DNA of 13,233 nt, taken from NCBI GenBank assembly GCA_027371665.1, contig DAHXMP010000187.1:1-13233 (forward strand), written 5' to 3'. The stretch is from Bacteroidota bacterium. Lineage in GTDB: Bacteria > Bacteroidota > Ignavibacteria > Kapaibacteriales > UBA2268. Within the stretch, counting starts at the first letter, position 1; every line of letters starts with the position of its first letter. The notes under the pieces were generated by a model. The model ran no database searches. It was not told the DNA's origin and saw only the letters and a program-made list of their open reading frames with translations. The translations under genes were made by a program, and so were the position numbers. Shown here piece after piece: positions 4,752 to 13,097 of the stretch.

Positions 4752-7559
4752 TTAGAATTTGAGTCCAATTGAGAAATATCCTGTCAAAGGTCCCCATGCA
4801 ATTCCATTGGGATTTTTAATAAAATAGAAACTTTTTCCAAGCGAAAAATTTGCAGGGCCAACAGGAGTATCAAAACTTATTCCACCTCCGATACCATGCG
4901 TAAATTGATTGAATTTTATTTCGTTTGGGAGAGCCCATACGGCTCCAAGGTCATATCTGCCGGAAATATATGTATCGAAGAAAAGTTTATAAGGGAATTT
5001 AAGCCTGTATTCGAGGGAGGCTTTAACAATTTGCCGTCCTCTTTGCTCATCTTCTCTCATACCATAGAAATTATCCTGGCCCCCCAAGCTGAAAAACTCA
5101 GTGAATGGCATTGTTTCATCTCCAAAACCGAATAAAAGCAGAGGCTTAAAAGTACTTCTGCCAATGGAAAAATTCTCGGCATACTGAAGATATGCTTTTG
5201 AATAACTTACTGAATTTATCGTTTGGAACAATGCTGTCTCAAGTGAAATGTTCAAAATTCTTCCACTTGTCGGAAAATCAGACCTGTCTTCAGTGTCGAA
5301 AAGTGTCCCGACTTTCAGGGAATAAATCGGTTCATATGAAGGTTTATTTTCCTGTCCTTTATCATAATACCTTTGATTTTCAAATCTGACTTCAACCGAT
5401 AAAGTCCCTTTTTTTTCAATTTGAGTTCCGAAACCTCCAATGATTCCTAATCTTTCTTCGGTTGTTTCACCATTTTGAAGTGCCTGGAATCTATCGGGAG
5501 GTAAATCTTTTCTGTATTCGTATTTATAAATGTTATAGTTGTTATAAAATCCGTGCAGGCTGAATGTAAGCATTGTTTCAAATATTCTTGGTATTTCAAA
5601 ACTTAATGAAGATGCAAAATTCCTTATACCTCCAGCTATTCTTGCATCAATCCTGTCACCCAGATTTAGGAGATTATCCTGAACGAGTTCCAAACCGAAC
5701 TGAGCGTATCTCTCGTTATCAACTCTTTCAGCCAGTCTGACGGTTTGTGTGCCAAGTTCTTTTACTTTGATAGTCAGGTCAATACTTTTTTTATCATCCG
5801 CTTTATTCAATTCGATATCTACATCACTGAATAAACCAGATGACATTAGGTTTTCCCAGCCATTCATAACCTTATTGATATTTACGGGCTCACCTCTATT
5901 TATATTAATGTCTCTAAGGATGAGAAAATCTTTTGTAGTTTTATTGCCCTGTATCTTTATAGAATTAAGACGGCCTGCATCAACTGTAACAGATAATCTG
6001 CCGTTATTTTCATCAAAGTCGGTTTTATAAATTGATGCTGTAGAATAACCGGCATTTCTTAATAAACGAAGAATTCTTTCTTCAATCATTTGTTTCGTTT
6101 GATTGTTGAAAATATCTAAGCCTTCTATAAATTCGTTGTGATATTTATTTAAATCTAACTTTTCATAGTCCAGCCAATTGACGTTAACAGAATAAACAAG
6201 AGGGTATTTTAATGCAATTAATTTCAGAATAAAGTCTCCTGCACCGGATTTAATCAGTTCATAATCAACTTGCTTATAATGATTAGCCTCGGGAAGTTTT
6301 CTTAAAAGAAGAATCAAACTTGCAATGCCTTCAGGTGACATTGTTTTGACAAAATCAGAAATAATTGATGAATCCTTAAGTGAAAATCCTGATGTTAAAA
6401 CTTTTAAATGAATAATTTGTTCTTTGTATTTATTTAAGGGTTCAATGTAATTATGTTCCATCAGTGAATCATCTTTCCTGGTAATTAAATCTTTTATTTT
6501 TTGGAGATAGGTTTTTGCAGTTTCTTCACCTGTTGAAATCAATGAATCCAGATGTGTAAAATCATCATTTGTATGATTTTTTATTTTAGGAGTAATTAAA
6601 ACATCAGCATTGCTTGACGAAAGCCGACTGAAATACATCATAAGAATCGAAACAACCTGGTCTGCAATGTTCCAGGGCTTGTTCAAATCCTCAGGAGGAA
6701 GAAGGGGAGATATTGTATTTATAGCTACAATTAAATCCGGTTTAAATTCTTTTGCTGCTTCTACCGGTATATTTGCCATTAATCCTCCATCTACGAGAAT
6801 CATAGAATCGAGCCTGACCGGAGAATAACGCAGGGGAATAGTCGCACTTGCCCTCATTGCTGTAACAAGATTGCCTGATTTTAAAGAAACTGTTTTTCCT
6901 TTAACCAGGTCTGATGTAATAGAACGAAAAGGGTATTTCAGTTTATTAAAATCACCATTACTCTGATATAATCCGTTCCATACAAGTCTTTGGAGGAAAG
7001 CATCGAATTTAATACCAAGGGAAATAGCTTCGGGAACAACGAAACTAAAGTCATTGAAACGAAGTGTAATCAGGCTTCTATCCTGTATTTTTTTTTGGTC
7101 AAGAAATAATTCACTTCTGTTTTCATCGCTGCTAAAGGAGAATATTTCATCCCAGTTTGTTTCAAGCATAATTGAATCCAGCTCATCGGGAGTATAGCCT
7201 TCCGCGTATAAACCACCGATAACAGCTCCTATGCTTGTTCCAACAACGTAATCGGTCTGAATACCCGCATCTGTTAATTCCTTTAGCACACCTATTTGTG
7301 CGATGCCTCTGGCACCTCCACCACTTAAAACAATAGCTATTTTAGGATGAATTGAAGAAATATCGGGTATTGTTTTTTTTACTAATACACTATCGCTGCT
7401 AATATTTTTATCTGAATTGTAAAAAGCTGAGTCTAAAAAAATTCCTTCATTAGGGCATCCATGTGCCTGAATAATTTCAGTGGTTAAAAAGATAAAAATA
7501 AATATCAATATTTTATATTTTTCGCCTTTCAAAATTCTCAGATTATTTCCTTTGGACAT
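4752..7559 (-). CDS. Patatin-POTRA-Omp85 barrel outer-membrane phospholipase-like protein
   Basis: The 935-residue product has a signal peptide (hydrophobic about 16-30, likely cut near A32). A patatin domain follows (about 73-330) with oxyanion loop GGGARG (80-85), nucleophile elbow GTSIG with S109, and DGG with D257, so the Ser-Asp dyad is complete. About 120 residues without a recognised fold follow (360-455). Next come a possible divergent POTRA (about 456-530) and a clear POTRA (531-600, containing GLFSDVDIEL). A C-terminal Omp85-type beta barrel (about 605-935) carries FSLGGQDNFYGMRED and ends in a terminal Phe suited to BAM insertion. This is the plan of PlpD-type (type Vd) phospholipases, which hydrolyse acyl lipids. 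In Bacteroidota-like members the patatin part may stay tethered rather than be released. No Shine-Dalgarno is visible. It lies 82 bp after acylphosphatase and may share its transcript. Confidence 0.95.
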   Translation of the reverse strand: MSKGNNLRILKGEKYKILIFIFIFLTTEIIQAHGCPNEGIFLDSAFYNSDKNISSDSVLVKKTIPDISSIHPKIAIVLSGGGARGIAQIGVLKELTDAGIQTDYVVGTSIGAVIGGLYAEGYTPDELDSIMLETNWDEIFSFSSDENRSELFLDQKKIQDRSLITLRFNDFSFVVPEAISLGIKFDAFLQRLVWNGLYQSNGDFNKLKYPFRSITSDLVKGKTVSLKSGNLVTAMRASATIPLRYSPVRLDSMILVDGGLMANIPVEAAKEFKPDLIVAINTISPLLPPEDLNKPWNIADQVVSILMMYFSRLSSSNADVLITPKIKNHTNDDFTHLDSLISTGEETAKTYLQKIKDLITRKDDSLMEHNYIEPLNKYKEQIIHLKVLTSGFSLKDSSIISDFVKTMSPEGIASLILLLRKLPEANHYKQVDYELIKSGAGDFILKLIALKYPLVYSVNVNWLDYEKLDLNKYHNEFIEGLDIFNNQTKQMIEERILRLLRNAGYSTASIYKTDFDENNGRLSVTVDAGRLNSIKIQGNKTTKDFLILRDININRGEPVNINKVMNGWENLMSSGLFSDVDIELNKADDKKSIDLTIKVKELGTQTVRLAERVDNERYAQFGLELVQDNLLNLGDRIDARIAGGIRNFASSLSFEIPRIFETMLTFSLHGFYNNYNIYKYEYRKDLPPDRFQALQNGETTEERLGIIGGFGTQIEKKGTLSVEVRFENQRYYDKGQENKPSYEPIYSLKVGTLFDTEDRSDFPTSGRILNISLETALFQTINSVSYSKAYLQYAENFSIGRSTFKPLLLFGFGDETMPFTEFFSLGGQDNFYGMREDEQRGRQIVKASLEYRLKFPYKLFFDTYISGRYDLGAVWALPNEIKFNQFTHGIGGGISFDTPVGPANFSLGKSFYFIKNPNGIAWGPLTGYFSIGLKF

Positions 7560-7641
7560 TTATATTGTTAATAATGACGTGTTTAAATATTCAAACTTGT
7601 GTTTAAAATCTAACAGAAAGATATTAATTATCCATGAAATT

Positions 7642-7920
7642 TCATCTAATCTCAAAATTATTAAATTCACCATCTGCATTTCCATAATCAACTTCTACAG
7701 ATTCTACATAAGACATCAAAGGGCCTTTCTTTAAATATTTGTGCAGTGTATCTATTGAATCTTTATCACCCTCAGCAACAACACAAACCGAACCATCCCA
7801 CTGATTTCTTGCAAATCCTTTTAAACCTAGAACCTTGGCATGCTGGTAAACAAAATATCTGAAACCAACACCCTGAACATTGCCTGATATAATAAACTCT
7901 GCATGTATTTGTACACTCAT
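7642..7920 (-). CDS. acyP: Acylphosphatase
   Basis: This is a complete 92-residue single-domain acylphosphatase, the normal length. The phosphate-binding loop GNVQGVGFRYFV (13-24) holds catalytic R21. GFARNQWDGSVCVVAEG (35-51) holds catalytic N39, which orients the attacking water. The enzyme cleaves carboxyl-phosphate anhydrides such as acetyl phosphate, carbamoyl phosphate and 1,3-bisphosphoglycerate in the cytoplasm; its true cellular substrate is unsettled in most bacteria. It follows the DJ-1/PfpI gene by 28 bp in the same direction and precedes the patatin gene by 82 bp, so it is likely transcribed from the promoter in front of DJ-1. No Shine-Dalgarno sequence is visible at its ATG. Confidence 0.96.
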   Translation of the reverse strand: MSVQIHAEFIISGNVQGVGFRYFVYQHAKVLGLKGFARNQWDGSVCVVAEGDKDSIDTLHKYLKKGPLMSYVESVEVDYGNADGEFNNFEIR

Positions 7921-7948
7921 GGCTAATATTGTTATGTTTCGGAAAATT

Positions 7949-8500
7949 TCATTGTAAAACTATATCAATTGCAATTTTTTTTGCAATATCCGGACTAATA
8001 AGAATTTCAACAATGTTTAAAGCAAATATAAACGCTGTTCCTGCACCCCTGCTTGTAATAATATTATTGTTATAAACCACATTATCTTCGACATAATAGT
8101 AATTATCAAGCTGATTTTTGACGGATGGGTGACTTGTAATTTTATTATCAGGATTCAAAAGCCCGAACTCCGATAATACCGTCGTTGCTGCACAAATTGA
8201 GCCAATCAATGCTCCTCTTTCATGGTGCTTTTTTAAAATTTCGGATAAATGAAAATTTTTAATCAGATTGTCAGTGCCTTTTGAACCACCCGGCAGGATA
8301 ACGGCATCAAATTCTGAGTTGATATCGATATTATCAATAAGTTCGTCGGGTATAATTTTTAATCCTCTTGAACATGTTACAATTTCATTGTCACCCGCAA
8401 CTTTTACCATTATTCCTGCGCGTCGCAGAATGTCAATAATAATGATTGCTTCCATTTCTTCTGTACCGTGTGCTATAGGTACTAATGCGTATTTTGTCAT
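7949..8500 (-). CDS. DJ-1/ThiJ/PfpI-family protein (DJ-1/YajL type)
   Basis: The 183-residue product aligns from end to end with human DJ-1 by eye. ALVPIAHGTEEMEA (5-18) includes E15, matching the DJ-1 Glu that polarises the cysteine. VILPGG (67-72) and IGSICAATTVLSEFG (99-113) follow, with C103 at the nucleophile elbow, then TSHP (122-125) with H124, and IITSRGAGTAFIFAL (147-161). DJ-1/YajL proteins have been reported as deglycases, glyoxalases, and hydrolases of the cyclic anhydride derived from 1,3-bisphosphoglycerate; which activity is physiological is debated. The frame extends upstream to a TTG at 8569, but the added 23 residues have no family counterpart, so ATG 8500 is chosen. It heads the leftward cluster and lies 28 bp before acylphosphatase. 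Confidence 0.93.
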   Translation of the reverse strand: MTKYALVPIAHGTEEMEAIIIIDILRRAGIMVKVAGDNEIVTCSRGLKIIPDELIDNIDINSEFDAVILPGGSKGTDNLIKNFHLSEILKKHHERGALIGSICAATTVLSEFGLLNPDNKITSHPSVKNQLDNYYYVEDNVVYNNNIITSRGAGTAFIFALNIVEILISPDIAKKIAIDIVLQ

Positions 8501-8566
8501 TTTATAAAGAACAATAAATAAGAAAAATATAAATCTATTAAAAATAGTAACACAAGATTTGATATG

Positions 8567-8590
8567 CAAAATTAAATCATAACAAAAGTA
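8567..8590 (-). promoter_or_regulatory. Candidate -7 elements in front of the DJ-1/acylphosphatase genes
   Basis: Two minus-strand matches to TAnnTTTG occur here: TACTTTTG at 8583-8590 and TAATTTTG at 8567-8574. Either would start transcription about 60-80 nt before the DJ-1 ATG. Neither has a good TTTG box at the expected distance, and the region is very AT-rich, so chance matches are possible. Confidence 0.25.
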
Positions 8591-8605
8591 TTAAAATAAA
8601 AAAGA

Positions 8606-8635
8606 ATTGAAAAAAATCAAATGGTATTATTTTTG
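8606..8635 (+). promoter_or_regulatory. Bacteroidota-type promoter of the TPR gene
   Basis: ATTG (8606-8609) as a -33-like box and TATTTTTG (8628-8635), an exact TAnnTTTG -7 element, are separated by 18 bp. Transcription would start near 8641, giving a leader of about 33 nt. This is the only place in the window where both boxes are seen at a suitable distance. Confidence 0.4.
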
Positions 8636-8674
8636 CTTAAATTTTGTTGTTTTTTTTAAATAGTTCAGGTGATT

Positions 8675-9976
8675 ATGGCAGAACTTAACGCCAAAGAATT
8701 AATTGAACAGGGTGATAATTCAGCTAAGTTCCAGGATTACAATAAAGCTATTGAATTTTATTCAAAAGCAATCAGCATTAATCCGGGTTCTTCCTTTGCA
8801 TATTTTAAAAGAGGTTCGGTTTTAGCAAAAGCTCGTCTACTGAACCAGGCAATAGCTGATTTAAATAACTGCATTGTTTTGAATCCTGAATTTTCTTTTG
8901 CATTTTATAAAAGAGGTACAATTTATCAGGCACAAAAACTATTTAAAAAATCATTAGAGGATTTCAACTATGCTATCAGATTAAATCCTGATTTTTCTTT
9001 AGCATATTATAAAAGGGGATACTCATATTTGCATTTAACATCATACGATAAAGCATTTGCTGATTTTAACAAAACAATTGAACTCAATCCTGCTTACGGC
9101 AATGCATATTTGCATCTCGGCAATACTTTGTTTGTAAAAAAGAATTATGACGATGCTATTTTGAATTATACTAAAGTAACACGTCTCGACCCAAGGAATG
9201 CGAGGGCATATATATCGAGAGGTATTGCTTACAGCAATAAACAAATGTTTAAAGAAGCTTTAAACGATTTTAACCTGGCTCTTCACATTAATCCGGATTC
9301 AACACAGGCTCTGTTGCACAGGGGATTAATTTTCAGTTCCATGAGAAGATTTGAAAATGCTCTTAAAGATTTTCAAAGTGTGTTAAAGCTTAATCCGGAT
9401 ATGGCTGATGCTTATAATAACAGGGGCATCGTATTTTTTGGACTTAAGGATTATGGAGGGGCAATTAACGATTACAATAAAGCATTAAGTCTGAGACCAA
9501 ATTCTGCAAATGTTTATTGTAACCGCGGAAATTCTTTTTATGCAGAAAAAAAATATAAAGAAGCCTTGCTTGATTATGACAAGGCGTTATCAATAAAACC
9601 GACACTGGAGGCGGCATTCTTAGGTAAAGGGAATGTTCATGCCTCGCTGTCAAGGTATGCCGAAGCAATCAAATTTTATACTAAAACCATAAATATTAAT
9701 CCGAGATATGTTCAGGCATATATAGGCAGAGGAAATGTTTTCATGAAAATGAAATTCTTTGCAAAAGCATTAGAAGATTTTACTCTTGCTATTGAAATTT
9801 CACCTGAATATGCATTTGCATACCTGTACAGAGGGATAGCATTCAAAGCCGAAGAACATTTAGATAATGCTGCAAAAGATTTTAATAAATTTCTTAAATT
9901 ATATAGAAGAAGAGACCCAGCCTCAGCCCAGGTAAAAAAATGGCTTAAAAAAATGGATATCGAACCAATTTATTAA
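8675..9976 (+). CDS. Tetratricopeptide (TPR) repeat protein, 12 repeats
   Basis: The 433-residue product is almost wholly TPR. Twelve consecutive repeats of exactly 34 residues run from residue 6 to 413, most with the W/A/Y-G-Y-A-P pattern (for example AYxxRGxx, then YxxAxxDFxxAIxLNP). A basic 20-residue tail follows. There is no signal peptide, membrane helix or other domain, so it is presumably a cytoplasmic scaffold binding one or more proteins in its superhelical groove. The ATG at 8675 is preferred. An in-frame GTG at 8669 lies inside the purine-rich AGGTGA, which more likely acts as a short-spaced ribosome site. It is divergent from the DJ-1 gene and has a candidate promoter of its own. 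The next gene starts 184 bp later. Partner unknown. Confidence 0.95.
   Translation: MAELNAKELIEQGDNSAKFQDYNKAIEFYSKAISINPGSSFAYFKRGSVLAKARLLNQAIADLNNCIVLNPEFSFAFYKRGTIYQAQKLFKKSLEDFNYAIRLNPDFSLAYYKRGYSYLHLTSYDKAFADFNKTIELNPAYGNAYLHLGNTLFVKKNYDDAILNYTKVTRLDPRNARAYISRGIAYSNKQMFKEALNDFNLALHINPDSTQALLHRGLIFSSMRRFENALKDFQSVLKLNPDMADAYNNRGIVFFGLKDYGGAINDYNKALSLRPNSANVYCNRGNSFYAEKKYKEALLDYDKALSIKPTLEAAFLGKGNVHASLSRYAEAIKFYTKTININPRYVQAYIGRGNVFMKMKFFAKALEDFTLAIEISPEYAFAYLYRGIAFKAEEHLDNAAKDFNKFLKLYRRRDPASAQVKKWLKKMDIEPIY
8690..9913 (+). repeat. Coding array of twelve 102-bp TPR units
   Basis: The TPR units are all exactly 102 bp with no insertion or deletion between them. They are diverged at the DNA level but keep phase and key residues. 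This is an old protein repeat, not a satellite or CRISPR array. Confidence 0.85.
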
Positions 9977-10160
9977 TTTTCATAAAACTTATTTTAAATT
10001 AAATTTTTTTTTCGGGCAGTAGATTAGTGAAATATCTTATTGTTCAAATCCATTTTTTTTCTTACTTTGTTTGTAATATTTGATGAAATTTCCAACATTA
10101 GTTTTATAAGATGATTTCTGAAATCCGAAAAATTTTTGTTACAAAATAAAATAATAAACC
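9977..10160. other. AT-rich gap before the secreted propeller protein gene
   Basis: These 184 bp contain no credible gene or strong hairpin. They presumably hold the end of the TPR transcript and the promoter of the next gene. TTACTTTGTTTG and TAATATTTG resemble -7 elements but deviate from TAnnTTTG by one base of spacing, so no promoter is called. Confidence 0.5.
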
Positions 10161-13097
10161 ATGCAAAAATCTGAATCCAAATTATCGCTTATCAAAAAAT
10201 TATCCGGAATTTCCGGTAAATTCGTTTTGTTTAATGCTGTTTTGTTTATAGTGATTTCTCAAATCCCTGTAAAGCTAATTGCCCAGCCACCTTCGACTCC
10301 TGTCGCAGCTATGGCTACTACTGACGGAGTTGTGCACGCTGTTGTACGTTCCGGGAATACGCTTTATATTGGAGGAACCTTTGGTTTAGTCAGGAATCCT
10401 GACAATAGTTTTGAGCTTCGCAATAAAATTGCAGCGATTGATATTACAACAGGATATGTTACTTCCTGGAATCCCGGTTCTGACGGTCCTGTATTAGCTA
10501 TGGCAATATCCGGAAATACACTTTTTGCAGGCGGGCAGTTTACCAATATCGGAGGACATGCCAGAAACAATATAGCAGCTCTTGACATTACGACAAACAC
10601 TTATAATGCATCTGACTGGAATCCAAATGCGAACGGGGATGTATCGAAAATAATTGTCTCGGGAACAACAATTTATGTCTCCGGAAGTTTTTCAAATATT
10701 GGCGGAGCGTCGAGAAACAAAATTGCTTCGTTAACTACAATGATTAATACTAACAATGCATTAGCCTGGGACCCTCAACCTGACGGGCAGGTGAATGATA
10801 TGGTTTTATCTGGTACATATATGTATGTGTGCGGAACATTTACATTTATTGGCGGTAAAGTCAGAAACAGTGTTGCCTGCATAAGCACAACCACCGATGT
10901 CAATAATGCTACAGACTGGGACCCTAATGCTAATGATTATGTAACAGCTATTTCATATCTTGGCAACACACTGTATGCTGTTGGTAACTTTACAACAATA
11001 GGTGGACAGCAAAGAGTAAGAATTGCTGCCTTGAATATGCTGACAAATACGAATAATGCAACAGCATGGAATCCTGCCGTCAATGGCAGAATATCAACAA
11101 TGAAGGCATTTGACGGGAGGATTTATATTGGCGGTTCATTTTCTTCTGCAGGTGGACAGACAAGAAATTACATTGCATCACTCGATGCATCGATAAACAC
11201 AAATAATACTACATCTTGGAATCCGTTATTAAATGATATAGTAGAGAAAATCAATATCGTCGATTCGGCTGTTTTTATTAGCGGTAATTTTACTACTGTA
11301 AATGGAAATGCAAAATCTTTTTTTGCCGAATTCAAACCGGTTCTGCCAACTTTAACGACTACACAACCATTTTCCATAACAATAAACAGTGCTCAAAGCG
11401 GAGGTAACGTTACTGCCGACGGAGGTCCTGCTGTAATTGTTCGTGGAGTTTGCTGGAGCCTGAATTCTAATCCGACAATTGATGATAATAAAACAATAAA
11501 TGGTAGCGGTTCAGGAACTTTCACAAGTTCGATTTCGAGTCTCGATATTTATACATTGTACCATATCAGGGCTTATGCAACCAATTCTATAGGTACTGCG
11601 TACGGAAATGATATTTCTTTTACAACTTTACCTGCAATTTACACCGGAAGTTTAATGACAGGACAGTTTTGTGCCGGAGACAGTCTTGCAATTCCTTTCA
11701 CGGTAACACCGGGTTTTGAAAATAACAACTGGTTTATTGCCGAGCTATCCGATGCATTAGGGACATTTCAAAATCCTGTCAAATTAGACTCCGTGGAAGG
11801 CAAGGAATCAGGAGACATACATTCGATAATTCCAAGGGACACACATTATGGTATTAATTACAGGTTCAGAGTAATTAGTACTCAAGAAGGGATGTCACTG
11901 TCAGATAATGGTAATGATATTCAGGTTAATGAATTGCCTGAAGTCAGTTTCATACCTATTCCTTCAGTTTGTACAGACCATCCTTTAATGGATTTAACGG
12001 GAGGGACACCACCCGGAGGGACTTATTCAGGGAAAGGAGTTTTAAACAATCAGTTTAATGCCGCTGTTGCCGGTGCAGGATACCATATTATTACTTACAG
12101 TTACTCGGATGGCTTTGGATGTACAAACAGAGCAAGTACTACTATTACGGTTAATCCTCTGCCACTTGTGCAACTTTCTCTTCAGACAGATATCTGTATT
12201 GATGCGACACCATTAATTCTTGACGGGGGAATACCTCAAGGTGGAACATATTTTGGTACCGGTGTTGAAAGTAATACATTTAATCCTAACACAGCAGGTG
12301 CTGGCAGGCATACAATCACATATACTTTTGCAGATTCAAACGGATGTGTAAATTCTGCTTCAAAGGATATAAATGTTAATCCATTGCCAATAGTGACACT
12401 TGATGATTTTAAGGGAGTATGTCTAAATTCACCGTCTTTTGAATTATCGGGAGGCAAACCAACGGGAGGAGTGTATACAGGGACAGGCGTTTTAAATAAT
12501 ATATTCGAACCATCAGCAGCCGGGGTTGGAACGCATATCATTCAATATACTTATACCGACAGCCTCGGTTGTTCTGATAACACCACGAAAAATTTAACTG
12601 TCTATTCTTTACCTCCTAAGCCTGTAATCACACAGATTAATCCAAGGACTATTACTTCCAGTTCTGTCGAAGGCAATCAATGGTATTTCAACGATGAAAT
12701 GATTAATGGAGCCAACGGGAAAGATCTGAATCCAGCTAAAAACGGCAATTATACAGTTCAGGTTACAGATTCAAATGGTTGTGTATCTGAAATGTCAGAT
12801 ATTTTTAACGTTCATTCTCTTAATGTAAGTTTTAAAAATAATAAGATTAGTATAGAAATTTTTCCGAATCCTGCAGGTGATTATTTATTTGTCAAATTTG
12901 ATTATGATTATACAATTCCTGTCAATCTAATTATCACAGATTTGCTTGGGGCAAATGTAATACAAAAAAGTATATACACGGATGAAAAAATTATAAAGAT
13001 AAACACAACAAATTTGTCTTCGGGGGTCTATCTGCTCATAATAACACAAGGGGAAACAAAATTTGTAAAAAGAATAATTGTTTGTAAAAACAATTAA
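10161..13097 (+). CDS. Secreted multidomain protein with seven-bladed propeller and T9SS sorting tail
   Basis: The 978-residue product has a long basic N-region and hydrophobic core (21-34) as signal peptide, probably cut after A41. Seven propeller blades follow (about 56-392), each with a Y/F-x-x-G-x-F strand (69, 122, 172, 222, 272, 322, 372), then xxGGxxRNxIAxL and WNP/WDP, of the delta-60/DUF5122-like type. An FN3-like domain (about 395-490) contains RGVCWS and YHIRAYATNSIGTAYG. A Cys-containing beta domain (about 493-592) comes next. Three tandem Ig-like domains (about 598-815) follow, each with GGTYxGxGV, AGxGxHxIxYxYxD and a GC pair. A fourth divergent one (825-885) precedes the T9SS type A sorting domain (896-978), which has PNP (902-904), DLLG (927-930) and SSGVYLLI (953-960). 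The tail directs export by the type IX system with cleavage and cell-surface attachment or release. It probably binds polysaccharide or protein at the surface; no catalytic domain is seen. No Shine-Dalgarno is visible. Confidence 0.93.
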   Translation: MQKSESKLSLIKKLSGISGKFVLFNAVLFIVISQIPVKLIAQPPSTPVAAMATTDGVVHAVVRSGNTLYIGGTFGLVRNPDNSFELRNKIAAIDITTGYVTSWNPGSDGPVLAMAISGNTLFAGGQFTNIGGHARNNIAALDITTNTYNASDWNPNANGDVSKIIVSGTTIYVSGSFSNIGGASRNKIASLTTMINTNNALAWDPQPDGQVNDMVLSGTYMYVCGTFTFIGGKVRNSVACISTTTDVNNATDWDPNANDYVTAISYLGNTLYAVGNFTTIGGQQRVRIAALNMLTNTNNATAWNPAVNGRISTMKAFDGRIYIGGSFSSAGGQTRNYIASLDASINTNNTTSWNPLLNDIVEKINIVDSAVFISGNFTTVNGNAKSFFAEFKPVLPTLTTTQPFSITINSAQSGGNVTADGGPAVIVRGVCWSLNSNPTIDDNKTINGSGSGTFTSSISSLDIYTLYHIRAYATNSIGTAYGNDISFTTLPAIYTGSLMTGQFCAGDSLAIPFTVTPGFENNNWFIAELSDALGTFQNPVKLDSVEGKESGDIHSIIPRDTHYGINYRFRVISTQEGMSLSDNGNDIQVNELPEVSFIPIPSVCTDHPLMDLTGGTPPGGTYSGKGVLNNQFNAAVAGAGYHIITYSYSDGFGCTNRASTTITVNPLPLVQLSLQTDICIDATPLILDGGIPQGGTYFGTGVESNTFNPNTAGAGRHTITYTFADSNGCVNSASKDINVNPLPIVTLDDFKGVCLNSPSFELSGGKPTGGVYTGTGVLNNIFEPSAAGVGTHIIQYTYTDSLGCSDNTTKNLTVYSLPPKPVITQINPRTITSSSVEGNQWYFNDEMINGANGKDLNPAKNGNYTVQVTDSNGCVSEMSDIFNVHSLNVSFKNNKISIEIFPNPAGDYLFVKFDYDYTIPVNLIITDLLGANVIQKSIYTDEKIIKINTTNLSSGVYLLIITQGETKFVKRIIVCKNN
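10365..11330 (+). repeat. Coding array of propeller-blade repeats, 150-bp period
   Basis: Seven blade units; the first step is 53 residues and the following five are exactly 50 residues (150 bp) each. Linkers such as TNTNNATAWNP and TDVNNATDWDP are strongly alike, which suggests recent internal duplication or gene conversion. Confidence 0.8.
11952..12605 (+). repeat. Three tandem Ig-like domain repeats (about 74 codons each)
   Basis: Three successive domains share GGxPxGGxYxGxGV, AGxGxHxIxYxYxDxxGC and the NPLP-type linker. They are typical modular stalk domains of T9SS cargo proteins. Confidence 0.8.

Noticed and set aside
8501..8569. 23-residue hydrophobic extension of the DJ-1 protein starting at a TTG
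   Set aside because: DJ-1 homologues start at MxKxALV, the extension uses a weak codon, and it would run through a candidate promoter. A membrane-anchored DJ-1 is therefore not supported.
8690..9913. Regular 102-bp periodicity considered as a CRISPR-like or satellite array
   Set aside because: It is in frame throughout, diverged in DNA, and explained completely by 34-residue TPR units.
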